Origin: Bisporella sp. PMI_857
Lineage: Eukaryota > Ascomycota > Leotiomycetes > Helotiales > Helotiaceae
Direction of reading: 5' to 3'
DNA length: 64,000 nucleotides
Assembly: GCA_021307315.1 (NCBI GenBank)
Contig: JAJSPD010000034.1
Span: 124,001 to 188,000, forward strand
The position numbers and the translations under genes are program-made. Shown piece after piece: positions 1 through 10,183 of the stretch; position 1 is the stretch's first letter, and each line of letters opens with the position of its first letter. The notes below the pieces were generated by a model. That model had not been told where the DNA came from and did not search any database. It was given only the letters and a program-made list of their open reading frames with translations.

Positions 1-1058
1 CGATTTGGACTACGCTCTCCAGGAGCAAGTGCAATCTGTTCTTCTTCTTCATCCTCATAGTCCCCAATTCCTGGTCTGCAGGTCTCCCTCCACGTTTTAG
101 ATTTTCTTTTGGATTCGCTGGGAGTATATGGCCCGCTCCGGTCCGGCCAAGGATGTTCACGCAGGAATATATTTGCGTCTTTGAATCCTTTCAAGAACAC
201 CTGAAAGCTTCCAACTTTTGCTGGGAATGGCTTCTTATTTCTGTAGAAATTTCTTCTAGACCAAAAGTCATAATGAAATGACTTTGACGAGAGATGGACG
301 ATATCAGTATATGGCACGAGATTGGTGCGTAATCTGCAGTCGAGAGTATAAGCCGCTGCCTCCGAAATATAACTAAGATTCGGAATGAGACAAGCCCGTC
401 CAAAGAAACAGGGAAATAGATTGCGATGTATCCATTTGTTCCACTTGGGATTTCCTGCTGCATAAGGTTCCTCGTCCTTCGGCTTGAACACACCAACCAC
501 TTTGCCATCGCTATTCCTGGCAAAGTAGCTTCCCGAACTTCCTTGGGATATCATCTTAGGATGAATTCCTTGCTCGATAGCAACTCTGACACTTTCAACT
601 ACCTCGTCGAATTCAGCTTTTGTCATTCGATCACGATCAATTTCAAAACTCAGAGTTTCGGCAGTAGCGGGTCGCACCCCTTCAGGGGCCTGGAAGACCG
701 AGTGGTGGATTTCCAACTTTTCCTCCTCTTCCGTTTTACCCTTTACTTTATGTATTTTGAACTTCGATGCTATCTCATCTGCCCATCTTTGCAGCCTCGC
801 ATTGATCGCATCAATATCAACACCCGAGGAACTACTTCGCAGTCGTCTTGTCTTTCGCGATTTGCGCGCTGCATTTGGAGACGTGGATCCTTCCGAGAAC
901 ATGCCACTATGTGGTCGAGGTTGTGTGATGGACTCATATCGAGGAGCGGATGCCGGCTGTAAGGAGGCATAGCTGTTTGCCAGCTCGTTATCTGACTCCG
1001 AGTCTTCGGCTTGGGCAATTCGGGCATAGCCCGTTGTTGCTGGGCGATTTCTAGGCAT
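1..1058 (-). CDS. LSB6: type II phosphatidylinositol 4-kinase, LSB6-like (3' part beyond window)
   Basis: A single frame is open on the minus strand from the ATG at 1058 to the window edge, giving the first 352 residues with no stop. It is a type II PI 4-kinase, which makes PI4P on Golgi, endosomal and vacuolar membranes. What I see: an acidic/basic disordered N-terminus of about 110 residues; then QGSSGSYF near residue 172 (nucleotide-binding loop) and GVFKPKDEEPY with the likely ATP-binding lysine; then FPCFFGRACLIPN, the fungal counterpart of the Cys-rich palmitoylated segment of animal enzymes; then LVPYTDIVHLSSKSFHYDFW. No intron is needed in this part. The catalytic and activation segments lie off the window, so activity cannot be judged. 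It is upstream-adjacent to AIM41 on the same strand, with 0.6 kb between them. The family assignment is strong; the gene name follows yeast. Confidence 0.88.
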   Translation of the reverse strand, partial: MPRNRPATTGYARIAQAEDSESDNELANSYASLQPASAPRYESITQPRPHSGMFSEGSTSPNAARKSRKTRRLRSSSSGVDIDAINARLQRWADEIASKFKIHKVKGKTEEEEKLEIHHSVFQAPEGVRPATAETLSFEIDRDRMTKAEFDEVVESVRVAIEQGIHPKMISQGSSGSYFARNSDGKVVGVFKPKDEEPYAAGNPKWNKWIHRNLFPCFFGRACLIPNLSYISEAAAYTLDCRLRTNLVPYTDIVHLSSKSFHYDFWSRRNFYRNKKPFPAKVGSFQVFLKGFKDANIFLREHPWPDRSGPYTPSESKRKSKTWRETCRPGIGDYEDEEEEQIALAPGERSPN

Positions 1059-1684
1059 GCTATAACTGCTAGTTCATGCTTCAAATGTTCGTGATCACCA
1101 TGACACGAAGATATGTGTTATTGGGTGGCTTGTGAAGTTGTAGATGTAATATCCTAATGCAAGTACGAAGTACAGGTTACGTCCCGGCCAAAGCCTTGGC
1201 ATCTGTGACGCGTGCTGCAAGGCTATGACTGTGGATCTCAAGGCTGGTATATTAAGACACTTTTATATTGTTGAGTCTTCCGAAAAATTATATCTAGGCA
1301 ATAGGCAAAATCCAGACTCTTTCCGGTCATGATGGCTTGCGAATGGGCTATTCTGAGGGTAGGAGCTGAGTATACAAGTTTGATTTCTAACCCTTGGTGG
1401 GACAAAGCATCACAAATGATGCCTACAATGACAACTCGGACTTTCGCTCTCTGGATGAAACATAGTCCTCCTTAGCATTGCCTAAGCTGGCGAATATATT
1501 AACTACTGCGTAGATATCCTATGGCAATTGACCAGAAAGACAGTTCAAGAACTGCACAATGTTCCTAGACCTGCGGCTTGACAGGAGAGCTTATGATTAT
1601 ATTTACATATCTTACATGAAGTATCCTTCTCTTCTTTTTTGCTAGCACAGGAATCTATCAAAGGCCACTAATTCCTTCCACTGA
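1059..1684. other. intergenic, LSB6 promoter side and AIM41 3' side
   Basis: No convincing coding frame. It holds the LSB6 upstream region and the 3' flank of AIM41. No repeat or structured element was noticed. Confidence 0.6.
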
Positions 1685-2289
1685 TCATGGCTCTGCTAAG
1701 ATCTGTTTCACAAGAACAGCTACATCCTTCTTTTCCACTGGCTTTCCGCCGAGGTATTCTTCTGAGAATGCTTTCTTCAAAACATCCCCTTGCCTGATTT
1801 CAGCTCCTTCGCCCTTCATAGTTTCCACTAAGCTCTTAATAACCGTTCTGATCTCTTCCATGCCCATAACTTCCACGCTCCCGGCATACTCTTCCATAAT
1901 CTTCAATTGGCTGTCCTCCTTGTCTGCCAGATCCTGCCTCCCAGCATTCTTGAACTCTTCACTCGCTGCGCGACTTGCCGTTGCATTCTTTTTGATGAGA
2001 CTGAGGACTTGCATGTCGGTGTTTATTGGGCTTGCCGTCTTGGAGGCATTGAGCGATTGAGTGAGAAGATTTTTGAGGACCGAGAGGCGATTGGAATCTT
2101 TATTCTGCATGGCAGTTTTCATGTCTTTCCTATAATGATGCAGCAGCTACATTAGTCGCGGGTGTTACGTGCAATGAAGGTAATGTGAGCGGCTTACCTG
2201 ATCTTAAGAAGAAGGGGCGGAGTTGTGGTGGTGCTAGTCGCATAACAACGATGGCAGAGCCTTGATGCCCTGTTTATTGACCGAGACAT
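1685..2289 (-). CDS. AIM41: AIM41-like mitochondrial GatB/YqeY-domain protein
   Basis: Two exons on minus: 2289-2198 and 2129-1685, giving 178 residues. The intron (2197-2130, 68 nt) has donor GTAAGC, a GACTAAT branch motif and acceptor TATAG, and the junction rebuilds the conserved LLLKIRKDMKTAMQNKD block. The protein is a YqeY-family member; this domain is the helical tRNA-binding-like tail of GatB amidotransferase subunits. The N-terminus (MSRSINRASRLCHRCYATST) is rich in Arg and Ser and has no acidic residue, as in a mitochondrial presequence. Yeast Aim41 is mitochondrial and its biochemical role is poorly defined. Downstream parts include the helix KKNATASRAASEEFKNAGRQDL and the C-terminal KKDVAVLVKQIL typical of the family. 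Length fits fungal AIM41 proteins. An ATG at 2122 would bypass exon 1 but would lose the presequence and part of the first helix. Confidence 0.87.
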
Positions 2290-5200
2290 CATGTTCAAAG
2301 TTTGGAATGAATATCAGAGTGAGCGCGACTGGTGTAAGTGCGCACATGTGTGATATTGCAGACTAGGACAGTTCCGTGTGCAGGCTGGGCAAGTTTCTAG
2401 GAAATGGCACAAGGCTGAAAACTCGGTAGAACCCTGACTGAGCAAACAAACTCGTGAATGCATCTCCAGAAAGGTTGTCTTTAGGAGAATGATAAAAACG
2501 TTCTTCTGAACAGAAAGATAGACTGATTGTCTTATGTCAAGATGATCAATTCCTTTTTCTGTATCCTACTGTGCACCTTACCCTCATGCGCGATGTTTTA
2601 AATGGAAGTGGGATATCTGATTGCTAGACTTCTACCTGAGGTGTTGAGATGGCATAGAAACCCATAAAATTAATGCCAAATGGCATTTATTTTGTACCTG
2701 ACTTGACTTCCTCCAAAACAGCCCTTATTACTGATCTTACCACGTCTGTTCAACACTTTATTTTTCAAAAACTACAAAATTCGCTTACAGGCTTAAGCGA
2801 AGGTCGCTTATCCCTTTCGCCCCTGAAGCTCTGAGCTTAGATAGCTTAATGTTTAGGGGTGGTCTTGCCATCTATCGCAGCTTAATCCATTAATTTCCCC
2901 TTGTTAGCCGATCAACTAATATAACGCGTGATAGTATCAACGTACAGGTATGTCTACAAGCTGCATTAATACAAGAACATGTATTGAGACACTAACAATA
3001 TCTAGAAAACTTAGCAAGATTCTAGTCTAGACCTAGTTCATCTCTCATCTCACTTCATTACTCGACCATTTGTTTTCAAAAGAAACAGCAATAGCAACAC
3101 CGGCCCCCTCCAATCGTCTTTCTCCAATCAAAAGGGACTGTTCAACTGGCGATTCTTCAGAAAAGCGGGAACGCGAGAGCCGCCGTAGCAGTGCTCACAT
3201 ACTCCGGCCCAAAGGTCCTCTACCAACATTCGGGACCGCGTTCGTCATCGATCCTTAAAGTAGTCCAGCTACAGGAGCGCTTGAGGACAGAGCTTACGCC
3301 TACAAATCTATTCACGAGATCCGGTTCAAGCCCCTAACTCCTGAGCTTGCCTCGCACTCTTTGAAGTGGCTGAGTATTGACTTTCAGCCTTTGATATCTA
3401 CTCATCATTTTCTAAGTTTGTAGATACTTGAGTTTTATATCTATCAATACTCTCGTAAATAGTTCTAACCCCTAAGTCGCAGCGCGGACATTGCTTTGGT
3501 TGAAAGCAATAAGAGAGCCCGAACCCGCTCCAGACCTCAAAGCCCAGGGTGAAACGATGGCACCAAGTTAAGACTTTGTCAACGCACTTGGAAGTATACC
3601 CGGAAGCCTGATAAAGGTCGAAGCAATGGGAAGAAGTATGGGGCACTGAAGAGTATCAGAATGATGTCCCATAGAGGATGTCGATATGAATTGTATAGCT
3701 GAGGCCGGAGTGACACTATCAACAATGCATGTTTACTGTGTCATTTATGGTTTATGGCTATTGCGCTATAGACTAAGCATTGTTGAAACGTTAGAGATTT
3801 GCTGCTGGCGGAGACGCTGCAGAGAAGTGTCTGGCGCCCGCTGTTGATATGGTTATGTTCCATAACGTCGAGCCATACATGCCACTGGTTCAGTTTGCTG
3901 CAGCTAAATATGAAGAACCAGATATTCGCACTTCCTTCCGGATTCGGATTCAAGTGAGTTTATCTAATCATTCCCCTCATACTTCGCTATGATAGGCTAT
4001 ATGCGGAATCATAATTCTACATATACTCCTCGGTCTCAGAAAAAACCAGCAGGTCATTGGGATATCTAGTTTACATGTTTCTTAGGCTTGTTCTATGTAC
4101 TAGCATTTGTAAGCATGAGGCTGGGAAGGGTAATTGTCGAGGTTCCCGTTGGCGTTTAGAATCCCCAATGGCTATGCAGGTCGATTAAACCGTTTCCGTC
4201 GTGTTGCACAAGCCTCAGTTCTCGAGGCGCTTTTGTAGCGTTATCGAATAGCTCATCCAGCTAAGGTTCTTAATGTTGATCCTTTGGTCATTCGGAAGGT
4301 AATATCCTTTGTTTAGAGATTAGACGCCATTCAAGACTCCCCTCTTCTCCAGGGATTCAGCTAGAGTGATGATGCCAGTCAACTCCTGTACAACTTCCTA
4401 GAGGATAATCCCACTACAATCGCATATCTAGTAACATATGCGATACCACACCAGTTGTAGCTACCACCGACTACCAATTCGATGTCGAGTCCTGCAGGAA
4501 ACTTCTAAGGCACTCGAAATGCGTCGTAGTGCATGACAATGTTTCTCACGCCTATTTATAGGATTCGGCTAGAGTTCTGGTGAATTGATCTACTTCAGAG
4601 TGCATTACTCGCAGGTGCGGGTGAAGATCCAGGGATCGGTTGTCCGGTTGAAAAGAGAGACAAGTCATGAGACCTCGTCCATCTTGGCGTGTAACCGGAT
4701 TGAGCCCTTCTCAAGCTACCTCTGTCTCCTTCAGCCCAGAATTAGTTCATGTTTGTTGGCGGGCTGCTCGCGTGCGTGTTCGGTAAGTTCATGCCGCATA
4801 TAATGAGCTTTGAAATATCGTGCCTAGCAGCATGCATACAGTCTAGGTAGCGCATTGAGCATTGCCTCGAAGCATAGGCAAATACTACACTATGATGTAG
4901 GTCAGGATATGCAACAACGCTGCATCAACTAACTAAACACGTAGGTTAAGTATTCCTGCCAAGTAAATCATCGTTCCACGAATTGAGCAGCGAATATAAG
5001 CAGACGGTCCCAAAGTTTGGTAAGCCTCCACCCACACACTTCTGCCCGAGCGGGCCGAGGCCGTATCCGTGCCGCATAAGCTTAATCGTTGGGTGAGCAA
5101 TGATGCCATGCAGTACTTCATTCTCTGCGTACTACCCTAAGCTATATAGGGAGCACCTTCTACAGATGTCAGTTCTTGTTTTGACTTGATCGAGAATAGG

Positions 5201-6616
5201 TGCGTGGTAAAAGCCACGAAGATATGGCTTAGCGGGGCTGCTACCATTGCAGGAAAAGCACAACATTCTCGCACAATGGAATCCTGTTTGTAGGTTGTGC
5301 CATTAGATACCTGAGTCGTGCAAATGGAGAACTGTAAGCTTCTGGACTACTGCTCGCATATGATCTTGCGACGCCACAGCATAGCCCATCTATTACATCG
5401 TGCGACAGTGTGGTCCCGAAAACCAAAACTTCGGCTCTTGCCATCGTTCTTGAGTATCATCATCTTGCCTACTTGCGGAACTGAAATCTTCGCTTTGTGG
5501 CGGGATAAAATTTCTCTTCAAAACAAGTCTTCCTCGATAGAAGTAGCCTCTCATGTGTTTAAGGGTGGAGTGCGTTGCTTGGTGTGGCCGGCAGCCTTCA
5601 GATAATTTTGATTGGACTTCAGAATTGGGGCGTTCTGTCCTAACGTGGTATTGGGCCATATTGGGCTGACAATAGGGTTCCAACATTTTAATGTCTACGA
5701 GCTATCTCGGCTTTCAATATATCCTTAATGATGAATCTCCTTCATATATGTTGTATGGAAATAGCAGAGAGGTAGAAGAAAATCATTCACACTCCCGAGT
5801 CCTTGCGGGAAAACCTCCCCATTGTTTGTAAGACCATAGCGACTCCGTCTAGTTTCCTTTCCTGGATTTCGGCACGCATGAGCAGTGGCTTCGCAAGGGC
5901 CAGATGGCTGATGGGGTTCGCCAGGCTTTTCTTTGGTTGGCAAAGTAGTTGTGGAATTTAGCAGGAAGTTTCGCACATGCGTCGATATTGATGTCTACAA
6001 CTCCACTAGACGGGTCTCCTTTCCCCATCCTATCAAGCCCGGCAGCGGGTCACTCTGAGCTCCTCCCGTCGTTGTCCTTTCTTCGTCGCCCAGTTTTCAA
6101 AAATTCATGAAGGTTGATCGACAATCCGTATGCTCGGTCGATAAGATAAGTCTGGAGAGCAAGCTTGGGCTTTCAGCATTCATTCCAATCCTCAAAGGTA
6201 TTCCTGAAACTAGTCAACACCTTACCCCTGACCTCAGTCCAGGTATACGTTATCCACTACACGATATGGAATCCGGGTTTGGAAGAGGAACCTGAGCTAA
6301 CTCTCAACGTTAAAACCTCAAGAACCATAGCCTCTAATATCGAAACTTTTAACACCAGACCCTTCAACATCAGGCACTTTGCCATCTAAGCCTCAAGCAA
6401 CAAACCCCAAGAGCCAGAACCGCGCAACCCCGTCTCTTGTGTCACAACCTGTCCTGAAAGCAAGATTCTCTCGACTACACGAAGAAAAGCTTCAAATCGT
6501 CCAGGGAATATCCACAGAACGGTGAAGGACCTGCATACGAAGAACTTGATCCAGGACAGTTTGATTGCCCAAACTTGCGGTCCTGCATCAAGCAGCAGTT
6601 CTGCAAGACGACAACA
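2290..6616. other. 4.3-kb gene-poor stretch
   Basis: Only short scattered frames (up to about 100 codons) without recognisable motifs. They overlap on opposite strands and give no coherent spliced model. At 2786-2890 the word GCTTA recurs about six times with short dyads (see repeat). The stretch could be decayed mobile DNA, but I could not identify any transposon protein, so its origin is left open. Confidence 0.5.
2786..2890. repeat. cluster of GCTTA words with short inverted repeats
   Basis: TTCGCTTA is followed six bases later by its exact reverse complement TAAGCGAA, and AAGCGA by TCGCTT after three bases. Further GCTTA copies follow within about 100 bases. This is seen directly. It may be a transposon end or simply a local structure; no flanking target duplication was found. 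Confidence 0.4.
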
Positions 6617-8523
6617 ATGGCTGGGTAAGTAGTGAGCAAAATACTCCTGGTCATCAATATCTATCGTGAGATGAAGCCACGCGCAAGTCAACAACTAACT
6701 GGGAAGGAAAAGGAATCCAGACGATGGGACTACAGCTGCGATCGATGAGACATTCCTGACCACAACCATCGTTCACAATAGAATGTATCAAGAGTATGCC
6801 ATCACAAATCTAGCCTACTTAACTCCAATGGATCAGGTAGAGATACTTCTTGATGCTAGCTAAGAGCAAGTGCTAATGTTGCTAGGATGAGATGCATCGA
6901 CTGAATCTGGAGCATGAACTCTTTAACCGGGTATTCGACCATCGGCTCATATTCCCACCGATCAATAGACTCAGAAGAGTCCTAGACTGTGGATTTGGGA
7001 CAGCGCAATGGGCAAGTGCCGTCGCAGAGGAAAATCCTGGATGTGAGGTACGTTTGCAGCATCGGAAAACAGAGCATTCTCTGAAAGTCAGGGATTGCTG
7101 ACTAACGCACAACTGTACAGGTGATAGCAGTGGACATAAATGCAGCGATGGCTGTTGAGGAACTACCTGGAAACCTGTATCTACAGATCGACGACTTGAA
7201 TCGAAGGTATGCAAGACTCGCAGTGAAGCCAGGGTATACGAAGACGATACAATATGAAACAATATATCAGAACTCTGCATTCAACTACTGAGAATGAGAA
7301 GAGCGACTGATGTACAACCATCAAAGCTGTATCATATACTCGGTTTAACCAGCACAACTTTTTAAGAATTGGGAAATCCCTTGCAGGACTGGTGACTGAC
7401 CAACATAAGGTTTACATTTCCAGCCCATAATTTCGATATTGTTCATTCTCAAATGATGGCCACTGGCATACATGTCAATAGATGGGCGCAGTATCTCCGA
7501 GACATGTACCATGTGACTAGAGGTGGTGGATGGGTAAGTCATCATTATGAAGGCAAGGCCCCGGGATATGGAAATTGTCGCGGGCTATATGCTCTAGAGC
7601 TTATGCTTATTACTGCATACATATCTTTTGAAGATATAGCCAAAAACGATAGCATTGCGTCAAATGTTTATAAGCAAACTAACCGAGATGCGAATGTAGG
7701 TGCAATTGGTCGAACTGTATTACAATGTACAAAGTGACAATGGGAGCTTATCTGACGGTTAGTGAAGACACAGCATCTGAGAATCCACTGACCGAGATTA
7801 TTCGTGTAGACCACGCATTGCGGCAATGGAGTGCCAGATACCTGTATGGGTATTATTGCCGTCATCTCAGTAGAGTCTACTGACGTTCTCTTGGTAGTGA
7901 GAGTATGGAAGGCCTTAAAGATCTCCGAGTACCCTTGCGTCTTCCTAACTTGATGAGAGACGCAGGGTTTGTCGATGTGGAACATCGCATGATACAATTA
8001 CCCACCTGCGGATGGTCGACTGGTCCGTCACATCCAAAATTTGGATCACAACACAATGCGTGCTCCTAGTTGCCACAAAGCTAATATGTCCCATAGAAAG
8101 AAGAGACCGTGACATTGGAGAAGCCAATAGAGAGAATGTGCAACAGATGCTCTCGTCTTTGGCCATATATCCGTTTGCAGAGAGACTTGGGTAGGCTATC
8201 GCTGTTGATTGATACCCCAGGCTGATAAAAGCTCGACAGAATGCCCATCCAAGATGTACATTTACTCATTGCGCAGGCGCGCCTAGAAGCCAACGACCCA
8301 GCTTTGAAGGTAGCTTCTCCGGTTCTCAATAAAAAGTCGATGTTACTGACGTTTTATCTAGGCATACTTCCCATTGTATGTGTGTATCGTAAGGCGCCTT
8401 CCAATAGTAGTTTCCCACAGCATTGAAAGGGATGAGGAGCTTAAACCTGTCCCAGCGTCCCAGCATAAACGCCAAATTTGTGCTTGGTTAGAAACACAGT
8501 TTCGAGATTCTCGCCTTCTTTAG
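6617..8523 (+). CDS. LaeA-like SAM-dependent methyltransferase
   Basis: Eleven inferred exons: 6617-6624, 6713-6836, 6886-7047, 7121-7206, 7410-7533, 7700-7757, 7810-7843, 7898-8022, 8097-8190, 8240-8309 and 8362-8523, giving 348 residues in one frame. Motif I is RRVLDCGFGTAQWA, followed by EVIAVDIN (motif post-I), the typical DDLNRRFTFPAHNFDIVHSQM block, then the GGGWVQLVELYYN and RLPNLMRDAGFVDVEHR blocks of the fungal LaeA/UMTA-like family. Such proteins are class I methyltransferases; the family includes LaeA-type regulators and many secondary-metabolism enzymes, and the substrate here is unknown. Most introns are 49-74 nt; those at 7207-7409 (203 nt) and 7534-7699 (166 nt) are longer. The intron 8023-8096 has a weak donor (GTCCGT). 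The 8-nt first exon is the least certain part, and the true start may lie further upstream. No biosynthetic cluster genes flank it. Confidence 0.82.
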
Positions 8524-10183
8524 AAAGACCTCTCTGTTATAGCGCTGACTTCGCAACAGGGACGACGGCCAAAATCTCGACGATAATTATTATCCCGGGG
8601 AGGTCGAAACAAGGATTCGTAGGGATCTTTGTAGTAACCGGAGTCAAAAGTTAGCCCATGCTTAAATATAACACAGCTTTTGAGAATCAAAAGAGACCCT
8701 GAAAGACTTACGATCTCCAGCACATCAGTTGACCAAAAGAACAAAGTTCGTATTATTCAAAATGTGCGATTTAAGCACCTCCTTCTCTGTTCATTAGGAT
8801 TGTCGTCGGTCGTGGTTGCTGTTGAAAGATGTAAGTCGGTTGAAGATTAGAGTTCCAGACAGGCACATCTACAATGTCTAGTCAGCTATAATGCATATGT
8901 CAAATTTTTGTATCAGTCTCCATCACAATGGACATCGTACATTCTATATTTATGCCTTCTCTGTCGGATCACCTCGCGAGTGATCTATTGTTGGAGAGGT
9001 CACAAGGTCATCGTTTCCCATGCTGAATGACTGGCAGATATAGTCTCGGAGCCACAAAACCAGACCATGCAACTCTGTGGCTCGCCGGTACTGTAGGAGA
9101 ATGGAGACATTAGGAACTAATCGTAGACGGCTGGCTGCCAGATCAAGACTCGGAGCCCGCCCCCCTCGTGCGAGCCATGCTACATAGTAGATCGTTGCCA
9201 CAGCATGGTGGCAGAGATTTTCCATGGCCCAGTATACACGAGTTCCAAAAGTTGGCTATGATTGCTCTAGATATAGAGGTAGCAATATCGATTGCTTTCC
9301 AGTGTTGGAGGCATCATGATACAACTGCAAATCCCCTAGAGGTCACTATGCCACGATAAGCGCATTGCTATAGGCATAATGATCGAGAGTTCATGGGGAG
9401 GTTGCCATGAAGTAGTATCACGGAATGGCATAGTCTAGCGACTATACAATGGTGAACGCTATGGTGTTGTGAAAATTCGTCCGGCACCGTCCCGTCCACA
9501 CTCCTCCTTCTCCAGCCATGAACCGTGCTCCTTTCGCGATTGGAATGGTTCATCTAATAATAAGGCAGGCAAAGGCTGGCCATCATTTCAGATGGTATCT
9601 CGCATCCACAGATTCCAATCAAATTGTGAGTAGGTTGTGCTGGCACTACTTCTTATATCGTGCTTACTGTTGAGTGATGCGCGGTAGTGCAAAACATCTT
9701 CCGGGTTGCCTCGAGCAGAGAACGTTCTATCCTCATGGCAAAGTTATATCGCACACATCGTTGCGGCATATTGTGTCCCGAAGGCTTCACGGGACCAAAG
9801 GCACGGAGAGTTTCGGGACACAGAACAAAGATATTTTTTGGGTTCCTGCCAACGCACAGGTGATTGTGTGCTCCAAACTGTATGGTCGAAAAGATCAAGG
9901 ATTGTCGGCCCAGAACCGTGGTTGGACTCTCTTTAGGCTTAGAATATTCACTTCTTGGGTCCAATCAGAATGCTGAGATCGCATGCCTAGCGTGGGATGT
10001 CTCAGAGCGAACGAAGAATGTTAGATCACCATTATGAAACCCAGAAACATGTTTTCACTTATCAAAAGTATGGAGTTGAGGACATCTACGGTTATATCAT
10101 ATGTGCTCAGCTCTACGCGCCTGTTAATGCTTGCACTCCATGCCTTGAGCTGAAAATTAGACGCAAACGGGTATCTAGGACAA
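8524..10183. other. intergenic, no supported gene
   Basis: Several short overlapping frames on both strands (for example a 91-codon minus frame at 8950-9225) without motifs that I recognise and without a consistent splice model. It forms the 3' flanks of the methyltransferase (+) and the TMEM184-like gene (-). Confidence 0.5.

Noticed and set aside
3070..3258. Possible transposon or gag-like ORF
   Set aside because: Basic Ser/Arg-rich but no reverse transcriptase, integrase or transposase motif nearby; cannot be supported.
5393..5976. Two minus frames of 97 and 83 codons in the gene-poor stretch
   Set aside because: No motif, no splice link and an opposing frame of similar length; likely chance.
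2290..6616. RIP-mutated transposon
   Set aside because: Base composition does not look strongly AT-shifted and no mobile-element protein could be read; a dinucleotide RIP index would be needed.
6386..6694. 102-codon minus frame overlapping the methyltransferase start
   Set aside because: Lies opposite the upstream region of the plus gene and has no conserved content.
8950..9225. 91-codon minus frame with protein-like composition
   Set aside because: No recognisable family and no consistent upstream exon; the flanking frames are broken by stops.
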